Below are positions 7,562 to 14,417 of a stretch of 16,103 nt of DNA, one piece after another (position 1 is the first letter of the stretch; every line of letters starts with the position of its first letter). The DNA comes from Acidobacteriaceae bacterium (lineage in GTDB: Bacteria > Acidobacteriota > Terriglobia > Terriglobales > Acidobacteriaceae). The notes under the pieces are model-generated. The model had not been told where the DNA came from. It searched no databases and was given only the letters and a program-made list of their open reading frames with translations. The stretch lies in assembly GCA_003165855.1 (NCBI GenBank), contig PMXH01000561.1:1-16103 (forward strand). The letters are read 5' to 3'. Both the position numbers and the translations under genes were made by a program.

Positions 7562-9162
7562 TGAAATCAACCTCTGCAACTTCGAATCCGGCGACGCTGG
7601 GGAACCTTGCCCATACCATCGGGCGGAATACCGTCTTTGGAGTGATCGCCAGATTTGCCCAGGTGTCGACGCGGCTGGTGACGATCCCGATTGTGATTGC
7701 CCATCTCGGTCTGGGCGGTTATGGAATCTGGTCGATCATCATGACCACCGCCGCCTACATGCGCTTTGGCAGCGTGGGCATCAAGTCGGCATTTCAGAAA
7801 TACGTGGCGGAAGCGACGGGGAACGGCGACTACGAAGCCGCGAACAAGCTGCTCAGCACGGGTTGCGCCGCCATGCTGGTGCTTTCGGTGGCGGTGTTGA
7901 TTCCGGTGGCATGGTTTTCGACCGCGCTGGCGCGGGCCGCCGGTGTGCCGCCGGAGTTTTTGCATTCCGCGGCCCAGTCGACTTCGGTACTCGCCCTGAT
8001 CATGGTTCTGTCGAATGTGGGCGCGGTGTACGAGGCGATCGTGATGGGCGGCCACCGCATTGACCTGGCCCGGAACTACGCGACTTTCTTCACGGTGGCC
8101 GAAGCGGTGGCGATTGTCATTCTTCTGCATTTTGGCTACGGCTTGTTCGCCATGGCATCGGTGATGGCCGCTTCCGAAGTCGGATTCGTGCTGTGCTGCT
8201 ATGTCAGCTCGAAGAAGATTGTGCCCCAGATACACGTGGCCCGAGCGTATATCACGAAGAAGGCCATCCCGGAGTTGGTTCGATTCGCGGGTAGCTATCA
8301 ACTGGTGAATGTGCTCGAGGTGCTTTACGCTTCCATTCTTCCGGTGGCGATCCTGCGGGTATTTGGCGCGGATTCGGCGGGCATCTATGCCATTGCGATT
8401 CGTCTGGTGAGCTCGGCCGTGCTGCTGTCGGATTCCTTCCTGGTGCCCATCCTTTCCGGGGGAGCGATGGTGTATGCATCCGGCGCTCAGGACGAAATGC
8501 GCAAGCTCATTGGCAAGTCGTTCAAAATCACCTTGGGATTGTGCCTGTTCCCGCTGGGCTTCATCGCATTGTTTGGGCCCACCATGATCTTTGCCTGGAC
8601 TGGACAGACCGCTTCGTCGCTGCGGGTTGCACTTTGGATGGTCTGCGCCGCGGGCTTTTTTCAGGCGTTTTCGGTGCTGGGGCTGGTGCTGTACCGAGTC
8701 TCGGGAAACGCGCTTCTGGACAATATTCGGCAGGCTTTGCGCATTGTATGTTTGCTCTCGATTGCCGGCTTTGCGCGACATTTGGGCTTTTACTGGGTGT
8801 TGGCCGGACTGGCGTTGACCGAATTCGCCGGAATGATGTTCATGCTGTACGCGATCACGAAAACCTTTCGCACATTTCATCCCAGGTCCCTGCTGCCCGA
8901 TACCGTGAAATTGACGCTGGCATCGGCGGTTGTTCTGGTGGCCGGAGCGATTGCCACCCGGATACCGCTGCCCGCGATGGCGAATGTTCGCTGGATGGCA
9001 GTTCTGGATCTGGGAAAAGTGTTGCTGGCCTGTCTGGCGGCGACGTGGCCGGCGCTGGTGCTGACGAAATCCGTCACCGGGGCCGAGAGCAGAGCGCTTA
9101 TCAGCATTGTTCGGCCGCGAAAGGTGCGCACCGAGCAGCCGTACGCGGAAAGCGTTACCTAG
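7561..9162 (+). CDS. Wzx-type polysaccharide flippase (MOP/MVF superfamily)
   Basis: A 533-residue polytopic membrane protein with about fourteen hydrophobic segments. The N-terminal half contains NTVFGVIARFAQVSTRLVTI (23-42) followed by AHLGLGGYGIWSI (47-59), the standard opening of the oligosaccharide flippase/RfbX family. Wzx proteins move undecaprenyl-diphosphate-linked repeat units across the cytoplasmic membrane. The ATG at 7561 uses the last base of the preceding stop (TAATG), so Wzy-like and Wzx are probably made in step. The C-terminal tail (RPRKVRTEQPYAESVT) is basic and probably cytoplasmic. The next gene begins five bases after the stop. Family confidence is high; the exact substrate is unknown. 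A long antisense frame here is a codon-bias shadow and is not annotated. Confidence 0.88.
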   Translation: MKSTSATSNPATLGNLAHTIGRNTVFGVIARFAQVSTRLVTIPIVIAHLGLGGYGIWSIIMTTAAYMRFGSVGIKSAFQKYVAEATGNGDYEAANKLLSTGCAAMLVLSVAVLIPVAWFSTALARAAGVPPEFLHSAAQSTSVLALIMVLSNVGAVYEAIVMGGHRIDLARNYATFFTVAEAVAIVILLHFGYGLFAMASVMAASEVGFVLCCYVSSKKIVPQIHVARAYITKKAIPELVRFAGSYQLVNVLEVLYASILPVAILRVFGADSAGIYAIAIRLVSSAVLLSDSFLVPILSGGAMVYASGAQDEMRKLIGKSFKITLGLCLFPLGFIALFGPTMIFAWTGQTASSLRVALWMVCAAGFFQAFSVLGLVLYRVSGNALLDNIRQALRIVCLLSIAGFARHLGFYWVLAGLALTEFAGMMFMLYAITKTFRTFHPRSLLPDTVKLTLASAVVLVAGAIATRIPLPAMANVRWMAVLDLGKVLLACLAATWPALVLTKSVTGAESRALISIVRPRKVRTEQPYAESVT

Positions 9163-9167
9163 CCGAC

Positions 9168-9824
9168 ATGAGTGTAGACGAAGAGACTGGCTTGGCTGGC
9201 GGAGGAGCGTTCTCCAAGTTTCTGGGGATTCGAACCAAATTCCATGGCGTCTGGCTGCGGCATACGTATCCTTTTGCCGAATTCGGCGACGGCGTTTGCG
9301 TGCATCACTCGTGCGAGATCCGGCGCTCGGCGGCGCCGGAGATTCGATTGGGCAACAACGTCTATCTGGCTCCGGGCGTGTGGATCGACGTCGCCCCGGG
9401 TTCGCCAGATCCCGAGCCGAAGGTCATTCTGGGAAGCGGATGCGCGATCGGAAGGCGTTCCACCATCTCTGCCAGGAATCAAGTAATTCTCGAAGCCGAC
9501 GTGCTGCTGGCGCCCTCGGTTCTGATCACGGACCATGAGTTCTCGAGGGTCGAAAAGAGCGGCGGACGGATTTTCATTGGCCGAAATTGCTGGCTTGGAA
9601 TTGGCGCGGTGGTGGCATGCGGTTCCGGAGATTTGAACCTGGGACGAAACAGCGTGGTCGCCGCGAATGCAGTGGTGACCCAAAGCTTTCCCCCGTTTAG
9701 CGTGATTGCCGGTAACCCGGCAAAAGTCGTCAAGACCTACGACCAACAGAGTGGGAAATGGCTGAAACCGATGAGCGAAAGGGTGATGGAAACGGTGGGT
9801 AAAACAATGGGTAAAACAATATGA
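9168..9824 (+). CDS. Left-handed beta-helix (hexapeptide) acyltransferase, copy A
   Basis: A 218-residue hexapeptide-repeat acyltransferase of the WcaF/maltose-acetyltransferase type, likely to move an acetyl or other acyl group to a sugar hydroxyl. Hexapeptide turns are seen around IRLGNNVYLAPGVWI (59-73), VILGSGCAIGRRSTI (86-100), VLLAPSVLITDHEF (112-125; H123 is the probable catalytic histidine), IFIGRNCWLGIGAVV (135-149) and LNLGRNSVVAANAVV (156-170), closing with FSVIAGNPAKVVKTYD. It is clearly paralogous to the protein at 10821 (shared TYPFA, GRR.. and AGNPA/TGNPA landmarks) but is about ten residues shorter in the loop after Asp-His. The ATG at 9168 is five bases after the flippase stop, and an open frame extending further upstream lies within the flippase gene. 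The last eight residues are a duplicated MGKT, caused by a 12-bp tandem repeat. Confidence 0.85.
   Translation: MSVDEETGLAGGGAFSKFLGIRTKFHGVWLRHTYPFAEFGDGVCVHHSCEIRRSAAPEIRLGNNVYLAPGVWIDVAPGSPDPEPKVILGSGCAIGRRSTISARNQVILEADVLLAPSVLITDHEFSRVEKSGGRIFIGRNCWLGIGAVVACGSGDLNLGRNSVVAANAVVTQSFPPFSVIAGNPAKVVKTYDQQSGKWLKPMSERVMETVGKTMGKTI
9796..9819 (+). repeat. 12-bp perfect tandem duplication at a gene junction
   Basis: TGGGTAAAACAA occurs twice in a row (9796-9807 and 9808-9819), immediately before the ATG at 9821. It encodes the repeated MGKT at the C-terminus of the acyltransferase and occupies the place where a Shine-Dalgarno for the methyltransferase would be expected; none is there. Confidence 0.9.
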
Positions 9825-10819
9825 GCAGCACGCTTGAGATTATGAGCGAACTTCAACCGGCGAATAACGCAACCGCAAAGTCCGGCCAGCAATCGGGAAC
9901 GTGCCTGATCTGCGGCAGTAATGAGCTGGGCGAGTTGCTGGTTGCGCCCGACCGGTTTCACTTGCGCAGGCAGATGTATCGTCTGGTTCGCTGTGAGAAC
10001 TGCAGCGGGGTCTGGCTCGCAAGTCCTCCGCAGCCTGCCGAGATGGGGGATCACTATACCGCGGACTACCACAACGCCATCGTCACGGCGGGGGAGGGGT
10101 CGGCTGCCAGCCGGTGGAAAGACCAAGTGAAGCTGATTTCGCAGTACAAATCCGGAGGGGCGCTCCTGGACATCGGCTGCAGTTCCGGCGGCTTTCTCAG
10201 CACCGTGAAGGGATCCGTCTGGAAGCTGTACGGGATTGAGATGGAGGAATCGACTGCGCAGAGGGCGCGGGCGACCACCGGGGCGGAAGTCTTCGTGGGA
10301 GATGCGGTTGCGGCTCCGTTCTTGCCTGCGAGTTTCGACGTCATTACCTGCTTCGATGTTCTGGAGCACGTCTACTCTCCGCGCGAGTTCCTGACCAAGG
10401 TTCGGGAATGGCTGAAGCCCGGCGGCATCTACTACGCCATGATGCCCAACATCGATTCCTGGGAAGCCCGGCTCTTTGGGAGTCATTGGTTTGGCCTTGA
10501 GCTGCCGCGGCATCTGGGACATTTCTCACCGCGCTCGCTTCGCTACCTGATGAACGAGCTGGGGTTCGAGGAAGTATGCGTCAAGACGCCAGCAGTCTCT
10601 TATATCGAACGGAGCGCTGGATACGTTGGTTCCAGCCTGCTCGAGAAGCTGGGTTTTTCGCCGACGCCCCAGTCCAGACCAAAACCACGCGGCGTTCTGC
10701 AAAGGATCGTCCGCAAGGGGTTACGGATGACTGTAATCCAACCGATCGCGTATATCGCTTCCATTGCCGGCGCAGGGCCGTGCGTGGAAGTGGTCTTCCG
10801 CAAGCCGGAGAGTCGGTAA
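9821..10819 (+). CDS. Class I SAM-dependent methyltransferase with N-terminal zinc-ribbon-like motif
   Basis: A 332-residue protein. Residues 28-61 have two CxxC pairs (C28/C31 and C58/C61) resembling a zinc ribbon, the arrangement common in sugar-modifying C- and O-methyltransferases of surface-glycan loci. The Rossmann methyltransferase domain follows: motif I LLDIGCSSGG (115-124), the acidic end of strand 2 at GIEMEE (138-143), GDAVAAPF (160-167), motif FDVITCFDVLEHV (172-184) and LKPGGIYY (198-205). A conserved Methyltransf_23-like segment HLGHFSPRSLRYL (231-243) comes after. The start forms an ATGA overlap with the acyltransferase stop; ATG 9842 is an alternative that keeps every motif. 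It sits between two paralogous acyltransferases, so it probably decorates the same glycan or its nucleotide-sugar. Whether the target is carbon, oxygen or an ACP-bound group is unknown. Confidence 0.85.
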   Translation: MSSTLEIMSELQPANNATAKSGQQSGTCLICGSNELGELLVAPDRFHLRRQMYRLVRCENCSGVWLASPPQPAEMGDHYTADYHNAIVTAGEGSAASRWKDQVKLISQYKSGGALLDIGCSSGGFLSTVKGSVWKLYGIEMEESTAQRARATTGAEVFVGDAVAAPFLPASFDVITCFDVLEHVYSPREFLTKVREWLKPGGIYYAMMPNIDSWEARLFGSHWFGLELPRHLGHFSPRSLRYLMNELGFEEVCVKTPAVSYIERSAGYVGSSLLEKLGFSPTPQSRPKPRGVLQRIVRKGLRMTVIQPIAYIASIAGAGPCVEVVFRKPESR

Positions 10820-10820
10820 G

Positions 10821-11549
10821 ATGGATCGCATTTGCGCAGCATCGCCAATACCTCACGATCAAACCGACGAAAATAAGAAATCAATGAACGAATCGACTCG
10901 CCAAACTCGTGAGGATCCACTGCGGTGGATCGACCGCATTGCCAACAAACTCCGCAGCCTGTGGGCGCGATGGACCTACCCTTTTGCTTCCCTGGGCAGC
11001 GACTTGCAGGTGCATTATTCGTGTGACCTGAAACGCTCGATTGCTCCCTACATCAAGATCGGCGATTCGGTTCTGCTGGACCGCGAGGTGTGGATTAATA
11101 TTCCATTCGCGCCGGAGAGCGGAGAGCCGGCGATCGTGTTCGATGAGGGCTGCAGGGTGGGCAGGCGGTGCGTAATTTCGGCGATAAACCAGATTCACTT
11201 CGAGCGAAACGTTATTCTCGCCCCTTCGGTGCTGGTTATGGATCACAACCACGCCTTTGAAGACGTGAGAGTCCCGATCAAGGACCAGGGGGTTACCAAG
11301 GGCGGGATGATACGGATCGAAGAGGGCTGCTGGATCGGGTATGGAGCGGCCATCGTCTGCGGCAAGGGTGAACTGGTGATCGGAAGCAATTCCGTGATCG
11401 GCGCGAATGCCGTGGTGAGCCGCAGCATTCCTCCGAACTCGGTTGTGACCGGCAACCCGGCGCGTGTGGTCAAGCAATTCGATCCCGTCAAGGGAGAGTG
11501 GGTGCTGGGATCGAGTGCGTTCGCCAAAGCAACGGCGGTACGCGGATGA
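10821..11549 (+). CDS. Left-handed beta-helix (hexapeptide) acyltransferase, copy B
   Basis: A 242-residue hexapeptide acyltransferase, paralogous to the one at 9168. Landmarks are TYPFASLG (52-59), IKIGDSVLLDREVWI (78-92), VFDEGCRVGRRCVIS (106-120), LAPSVLVMDHNH (133-144; H142 probable catalytic histidine), the loop VPIKDQGVTKGG (151-162), IRIEEGCWIGYGAAI (164-178) and LVIGSNSVIGANAVV (185-199), ending with SVVTGNPARVVKQFD. The full-length loop after Asp-His is the normal form of the family; copy A lacks about ten residues of it. Start chosen at ATG 10821, one base after the methyltransferase stop, because GGAG lies ten bases upstream (10807-10810). ATG 10884 would match the N-terminal length of copy A better and is a serious alternative. 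The gene ends in an ATGA overlap with the next. It probably acetylates or otherwise acylates a sugar in the repeat unit. Confidence 0.84.
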   Translation: MDRICAASPIPHDQTDENKKSMNESTRQTREDPLRWIDRIANKLRSLWARWTYPFASLGSDLQVHYSCDLKRSIAPYIKIGDSVLLDREVWINIPFAPESGEPAIVFDEGCRVGRRCVISAINQIHFERNVILAPSVLVMDHNHAFEDVRVPIKDQGVTKGGMIRIEEGCWIGYGAAIVCGKGELVIGSNSVIGANAVVSRSIPPNSVVTGNPARVVKQFDPVKGEWVLGSSAFAKATAVRG

Positions 11550-12394
11550 CTATGATTTCCGTAATCATTCCCGCGCACAATGAAGGTTCGGTGATCGCCC
11601 GAACCTTGCAAGCGATGACCGAGGGGGCGGAGCCTGGCGAGTTGGACGTGATCGTCGTATGTAATGGATGCAGCGACAATACCGCGGCTGTAGCCCGCCG
11701 CTTCGGCGCGCCGGTGCGAGTCGTCGAGACCGACGTCGCCAGCAAGACGCATGCTCTTAACCTGGGTGACGAGACAGCCAACGGCTTTCCACGTATTTAC
11801 GTGGATGCCGATGTAGTAATCTCCGTGGCGACAATTCGGACCTTGGCGCGCGGGCTGGAGACGGGAAATGTGCTGGCGGTAGCCCCGATTCCGAACTTTG
11901 ATCTTGCGGAGTGTTCGTGGGCGGTGCGCGCCTGCTATGAGATCCGATCCCTGCTTCCGTCCGCACAGGAAGGCGTCGGAGGTTCTGGAGTATACGCCCT
12001 GTCCGAGGCTGGGCGGGAGCGCTTTCGGGACTTCCCGCCGGTTACGGCGGACGATGGTTATGTTCGCATCCAATTCCTGGAAAACGAGCGCGAAACGGTT
12101 CATTCCGCCTATTCGATCGTGTTTCCACCCCGCACTATCAAGAACCTGATTGCCACGAAAACCCGTGCGCATTACGGTTCATTCGAACTGGCGAATCTGT
12201 TTCCCAGACTCTGGAAAAACCGGGGCGAGAGCAACCACAAGTCGCTCCTTCGTTTGTTCAAGCGGCCGCAGCTGTGGGGCAAGCTGGCGGTCTACTGTCT
12301 GGTTACAACCATCGCGAAGTACCGAGCCCAAAAGCGGCTGCGTGATGGAACTGCGGTTTGGGAGCGGGATAAAACGTCGCGCGCCACCGCGTAG
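11546..12394 (+). CDS. Glycosyltransferase family 2
   Basis: A 282-residue GT-A enzyme. The opening MISVIIPAHNEGSVIARTL (3-21) is the classic family 2 first strand. VIVVCNGCSDNT (35-46), SKTHALNLG (66-74), the metal-binding DAD (87-89) in IYVDADVVIS, GGSGVYALS (145-153) and TADDGYVRIQFL (167-178), with the Asp pair at 169-170, complete the active site. Residues after about 190 are basic and lack a strong membrane helix. The ATG lies in an ATGA overlap with the upstream acyltransferase stop, so the short extra frame upstream is not used. It would add one sugar to the lipid-linked repeat unit at the cytoplasmic face. The donor and acceptor cannot be deduced. It differs clearly from the GT2 at 378: shorter, with DAD instead of NSD. 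Confidence 0.88.
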   Translation: MTMISVIIPAHNEGSVIARTLQAMTEGAEPGELDVIVVCNGCSDNTAAVARRFGAPVRVVETDVASKTHALNLGDETANGFPRIYVDADVVISVATIRTLARGLETGNVLAVAPIPNFDLAECSWAVRACYEIRSLLPSAQEGVGGSGVYALSEAGRERFRDFPPVTADDGYVRIQFLENERETVHSAYSIVFPPRTIKNLIATKTRAHYGSFELANLFPRLWKNRGESNHKSLLRLFKRPQLWGKLAVYCLVTTIAKYRAQKRLRDGTAVWERDKTSRATA

Positions 12395-12422
12395 TTCTCT
12401 GAACGTATTGATGCTTCAAACC

Positions 12423-12496
12423 ATATGCGGCAGACAAATGTGCGACAGGGCATGCTGCGCCAAACGATGTTGCGACACACCATGATGCGATACACC
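12423..12496 (+). repeat. Degenerate tandem repeat of about 15 bp spanning a start region
   Basis: Five imperfect units with the core ATG-TGCG-CA lie head to tail: 12423-12437, 12438-12451, 12452-12466, 12467-12481 and 12482-12496. The last three are exact 15-mers in length (ATGCTGCGCCAAACG, ATGTTGCGACACACC, ATGATGCGATACACC) and encode the peptide series MLRQT, MLRHT, MMRYT. The array supplies several in-frame ATG codons for the deacetylase that begins here. Confidence 0.75.
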
Positions 12497-13183
12497 ATGA
12501 CTGCGGGCCTGGCAGCCACAATCGGAGTGGCGGGATCGGCGGCGTACTTCTCGCCCTGGTTCTGGCGGCGTTATCGCATGAACCGCATTCGAAGAGAAGT
12601 GGCCAAGAACCGCATCCTTGCCCTTACCTACGACGATGGTCCAAGCGATGGGCTCACACCGCAAATCCTCGATCTGCTTCAACAGCAGAACGCGCGCGGC
12701 ACGTTTTTTATGCTGGGGCGCAGCGCCCAGCGGCATCCGCAGATCGCGGACCGCGTGGTTGAGGAAGGACACGACATCGGCTGTCATTCCGACCAGCACC
12801 TTAATGCATGGAAGGCATTGCCATGGGAGGCTGTGGCCGACATCGATGCCGGATATAAACGGCTCTCCCCCTGGATTCAACCGGACGCCATGTTTCGTCC
12901 GCCTTACGGAAAAATGACGCTTCCGACTTATTTGTCGATCCGCCGCCGGGGCGCTCCAGTGTGGTGGTGGACCATCGACTCGGGCGACACCCGAGATGTT
13001 CTGCCCAGCCCGAGCCAAGTGGCGGAGAGACTGCGAAAAGACGGAGGCGGGATCGTTTTGATGCACGACCTGGACCGCACGCAGCAACGAAATGATTTTG
13101 TTTTGGAATTGACCGCGGCGCTGCTTGACGTGGCGAAGCAGGAATCGTTCAAGGTGATGACGCTGAGAGGGATTTGCCAGTGA
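12425..13183 (+). CDS. Polysaccharide deacetylase, NodB domain, membrane-anchored
   Basis: A 252-residue carbohydrate esterase 4 protein. A basic N-terminal stretch made of repeats (MRQT, MLRQT, MLRHT, MMRYT) precedes a hydrophobic segment at about 26-47 (TAGLAATIGVAGSAAYFSPW), which looks like an uncleaved signal anchor. The NodB domain follows with LTYDDGPSDG (67-76; D70 and D71), CHSDQH (120-125; metal ligands H121 and H125), FRPPYG (157-162), WWTIDSGD (181-188) and VLMHD (211-215; H214). All catalytic positions appear intact. The true start is uncertain: ATG at 12425, 12452, 12467, 12482, 12485 and 12497 are all in frame, none with a good Shine-Dalgarno, and only 12497 would drop the repeats while keeping the anchor. 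The gene follows the glycosyltransferase after 30 bp and ends in a GTGA overlap with pssD. It probably deacetylates the glycan after or during export. Confidence 0.86.
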   Translation: MRQTNVRQGMLRQTMLRHTMMRYTMTAGLAATIGVAGSAAYFSPWFWRRYRMNRIRREVAKNRILALTYDDGPSDGLTPQILDLLQQQNARGTFFMLGRSAQRHPQIADRVVEEGHDIGCHSDQHLNAWKALPWEAVADIDAGYKRLSPWIQPDAMFRPPYGKMTLPTYLSIRRRGAPVWWWTIDSGDTRDVLPSPSQVAERLRKDGGGIVLMHDLDRTQQRNDFVLELTAALLDVAKQESFKVMTLRGICQ

Positions 13184-13653
13184 AGAAGGTTCAAAGTCAC
13201 AGCAGAGGGCTGAAGGTATTGGCGGTTTCCTCCAGCGGCGGGCATTGGGTCCAATTGCGGCGCGTGATTCCGGCATTTGCCGGTTCCGAGGTCGTCTATG
13301 TCACGGTGCTCGAATCGTACCGCTCGCAGGTGCCGGAGAACAGGTTTTATTGCGTGAACGACGCCACCCGTTGGAACAAACTTTCAATGATTGCGCTGGC
13401 TCTCAGGCTGGCCTGGATCATGGCGAAGGAAAAGCCCGGCGTGGTTATATCGACGGGTGCCGCGCCCGGATACTTTGCATTGTTGCTGGGACGCTGGTTC
13501 GGAGCGAGAACGATTTGGATCGATAGCATGGCCAACATCGAACACCTCTCGATGTCGGGATCGCGGGTTGGCCGGTACGCGGACTTGTGGCTCACCCAGT
13601 GGCCGCACCTGGCCAGGAGTGAAGGTCCACATTATGCAGGCGGTGTATTGTGA
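13180..13653 (+). CDS. pssD: PssD/Cps14F-like (Alg14-type) glycosyltransferase membrane subunit
   Basis: A 157-residue protein of the Alg14 family, the membrane-bound acceptor-side half of a two-part GT-B glycosyltransferase. Motifs are VLAVSSSGGHWVQL (13-26), the central VVISTGAAPGYFALLLG (88-104) and IWIDSMANIEHLSMSG (112-127). In homologous pairs (PssD/PssE, Cps14F/Cps14G, Alg14/Alg13) this subunit recruits the catalytic partner to the membrane and binds the lipid-linked acceptor. The GTG at 13180 lies in a GTGA overlap with the deacetylase stop and has GAGAGGG about nine bases upstream; a TTG two codons earlier is possible but less likely. The length is typical for the subunit. Its partner follows with another GTGA overlap. 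Confidence 0.87.
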   Translation: MKKVQSHSRGLKVLAVSSSGGHWVQLRRVIPAFAGSEVVYVTVLESYRSQVPENRFYCVNDATRWNKLSMIALALRLAWIMAKEKPGVVISTGAAPGYFALLLGRWFGARTIWIDSMANIEHLSMSGSRVGRYADLWLTQWPHLARSEGPHYAGGVL

Positions 13654-14228
13654 TATTCGCGACCGTCGGTTCCCAAGAGCCCTTCGATCGTTTGATTCGC
13701 GCCGTCGACGAATGGGCCGCTCTGCGCGGCCGAGCTGATGTTTTTGCTCAGATCGGCGGTTCCACGCTCCATCCCCGGCACATCGAATTCACCAAATTTC
13801 TTGAACCCGCCGAGTTCAACCGGGTGATTCGGGAAGCCAGCGTCATCGTGGCGCACGCGGGAATGGGCTCGATCATTTCGGCGCTCGAGCTGGGGAAGCC
13901 AATTGTGGTTATGCCCCGGCGAGGGGCTTTGCGCGAAACGCGCAATGACCATCAGGTCGCGACCGCAGAAAGCTTCGGCGCGCAGGGCAGAATCATCGTG
14001 GCAAACGGCGAGCAAGACCTGGCGGAAAAGCTTGACCATGCTCTCACTTTAGGCGGCACCGATCGAATTGACCCCGGCGCCTCGCCGCGGCTGGTTGCTA
14101 CGATTCGCGCGTTCCTCGATGGCAATCTTTCCGAACTCGATCCGCCGATCTCAACCGGCAAGATCGAAGCACGGGCCAATGACACTGCTGCGCCATCGCT
14201 GGCTGCGTTTCGGGCTGGAAAAGCATAA
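13650..14228 (+). CDS. pssE: PssE/Cps14G-like (Alg13-type) glycosyltransferase catalytic subunit
   Basis: A 192-residue GT28-type C-terminal domain, the nucleotide-sugar-binding half of the PssD/PssE enzyme. Visible signatures are MIFATVGSQEPFDRLI (1-16), VIVAHAGMGSIISALELGKP (65-84) with the glycine-rich donor loop, and VVMPRRGALRETRNDHQ (86-102), whose NDHQ matches the family end motif. Homologous pairs add the second sugar (GlcNAc, Glc or Gal) onto a lipid-diphospho-sugar. The GTG start overlaps the pssD stop as GTGA, with CAGGCGG about eight bases before. The C-terminal 30 or so residues (after about 160) are Ala-rich and probably disordered, and are longer than in compact homologues. This is the last gene of the tightly overlapping run; a 189-bp gap follows. 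Confidence 0.87.
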   Translation: MIFATVGSQEPFDRLIRAVDEWAALRGRADVFAQIGGSTLHPRHIEFTKFLEPAEFNRVIREASVIVAHAGMGSIISALELGKPIVVMPRRGALRETRNDHQVATAESFGAQGRIIVANGEQDLAEKLDHALTLGGTDRIDPGASPRLVATIRAFLDGNLSELDPPISTGKIEARANDTAAPSLAAFRAGKA

Positions 14229-14267
14229 GCATGTATTGCCGAATGGAAGACAGTGGGGACGGCGCTC

Positions 14268-14280
14268 CGAGCTAGGCTCG
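14268..14280 (+). other. Short perfect hairpin in the gap after pssE
   Basis: CGAGC-TAG-GCTCG forms a five-base-pair stem with a three-base loop, 40 bases after the pssE stop. No T-run follows, so it is at most a weak termination or processing signal. The remainder of this gap (14229-14417) shows no gene I can support. Confidence 0.35.
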
Positions 14281-14357
14281 AAGGTTCAGCAGGAGATGTT
14301 GATCTCACGATACTTCCCCCTCGTACGTCTTTGTCCGATACTCAATTCGTTCCGTAC

Positions 14358-14363
14358 TATAAT
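14358..14363 (+). promoter_or_regulatory. Possible sigma-70 -10 box upstream of the ACP gene
   Basis: A perfect TATAAT lies 54 bases before the ACP start, in the most AT-rich part of the gap after pssE. The only -35-like sequence nearby is TTGTCC at 14331-14336, which leaves a spacer of 21 bases, too long for a good promoter. The position fits a new transcription unit for the ACP and oxidoreductase, but the evidence is the -10 box alone. Confidence 0.28.
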
Positions 14364-14417
14364 CTCGATTCGTAAATACTAGTCACGAAAGGCGATCTAA
14401 ACTTACACGATCTGACC

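Noticed and set aside
7567..8880. A 437-codon open frame on the minus strand across the flippase gene
   Set aside because: Its translation is dominated by His, Arg, Gln and Gly with no domain or hydrophobic pattern, and the opposite strand encodes a clear Wzx protein. It is a codon-bias shadow.
8541..9167. Long upstream extension of acyltransferase copy A
   Set aside because: The added part is within the flippase gene in another frame and has no hexapeptide or other family sequence; ATG 9168 gives the usual length.
14068..14382. Open frame of 104 codons overlapping the end of pssE
   Set aside because: Arg-rich out-of-frame translation of pssE running into the non-coding gap; no independent support.
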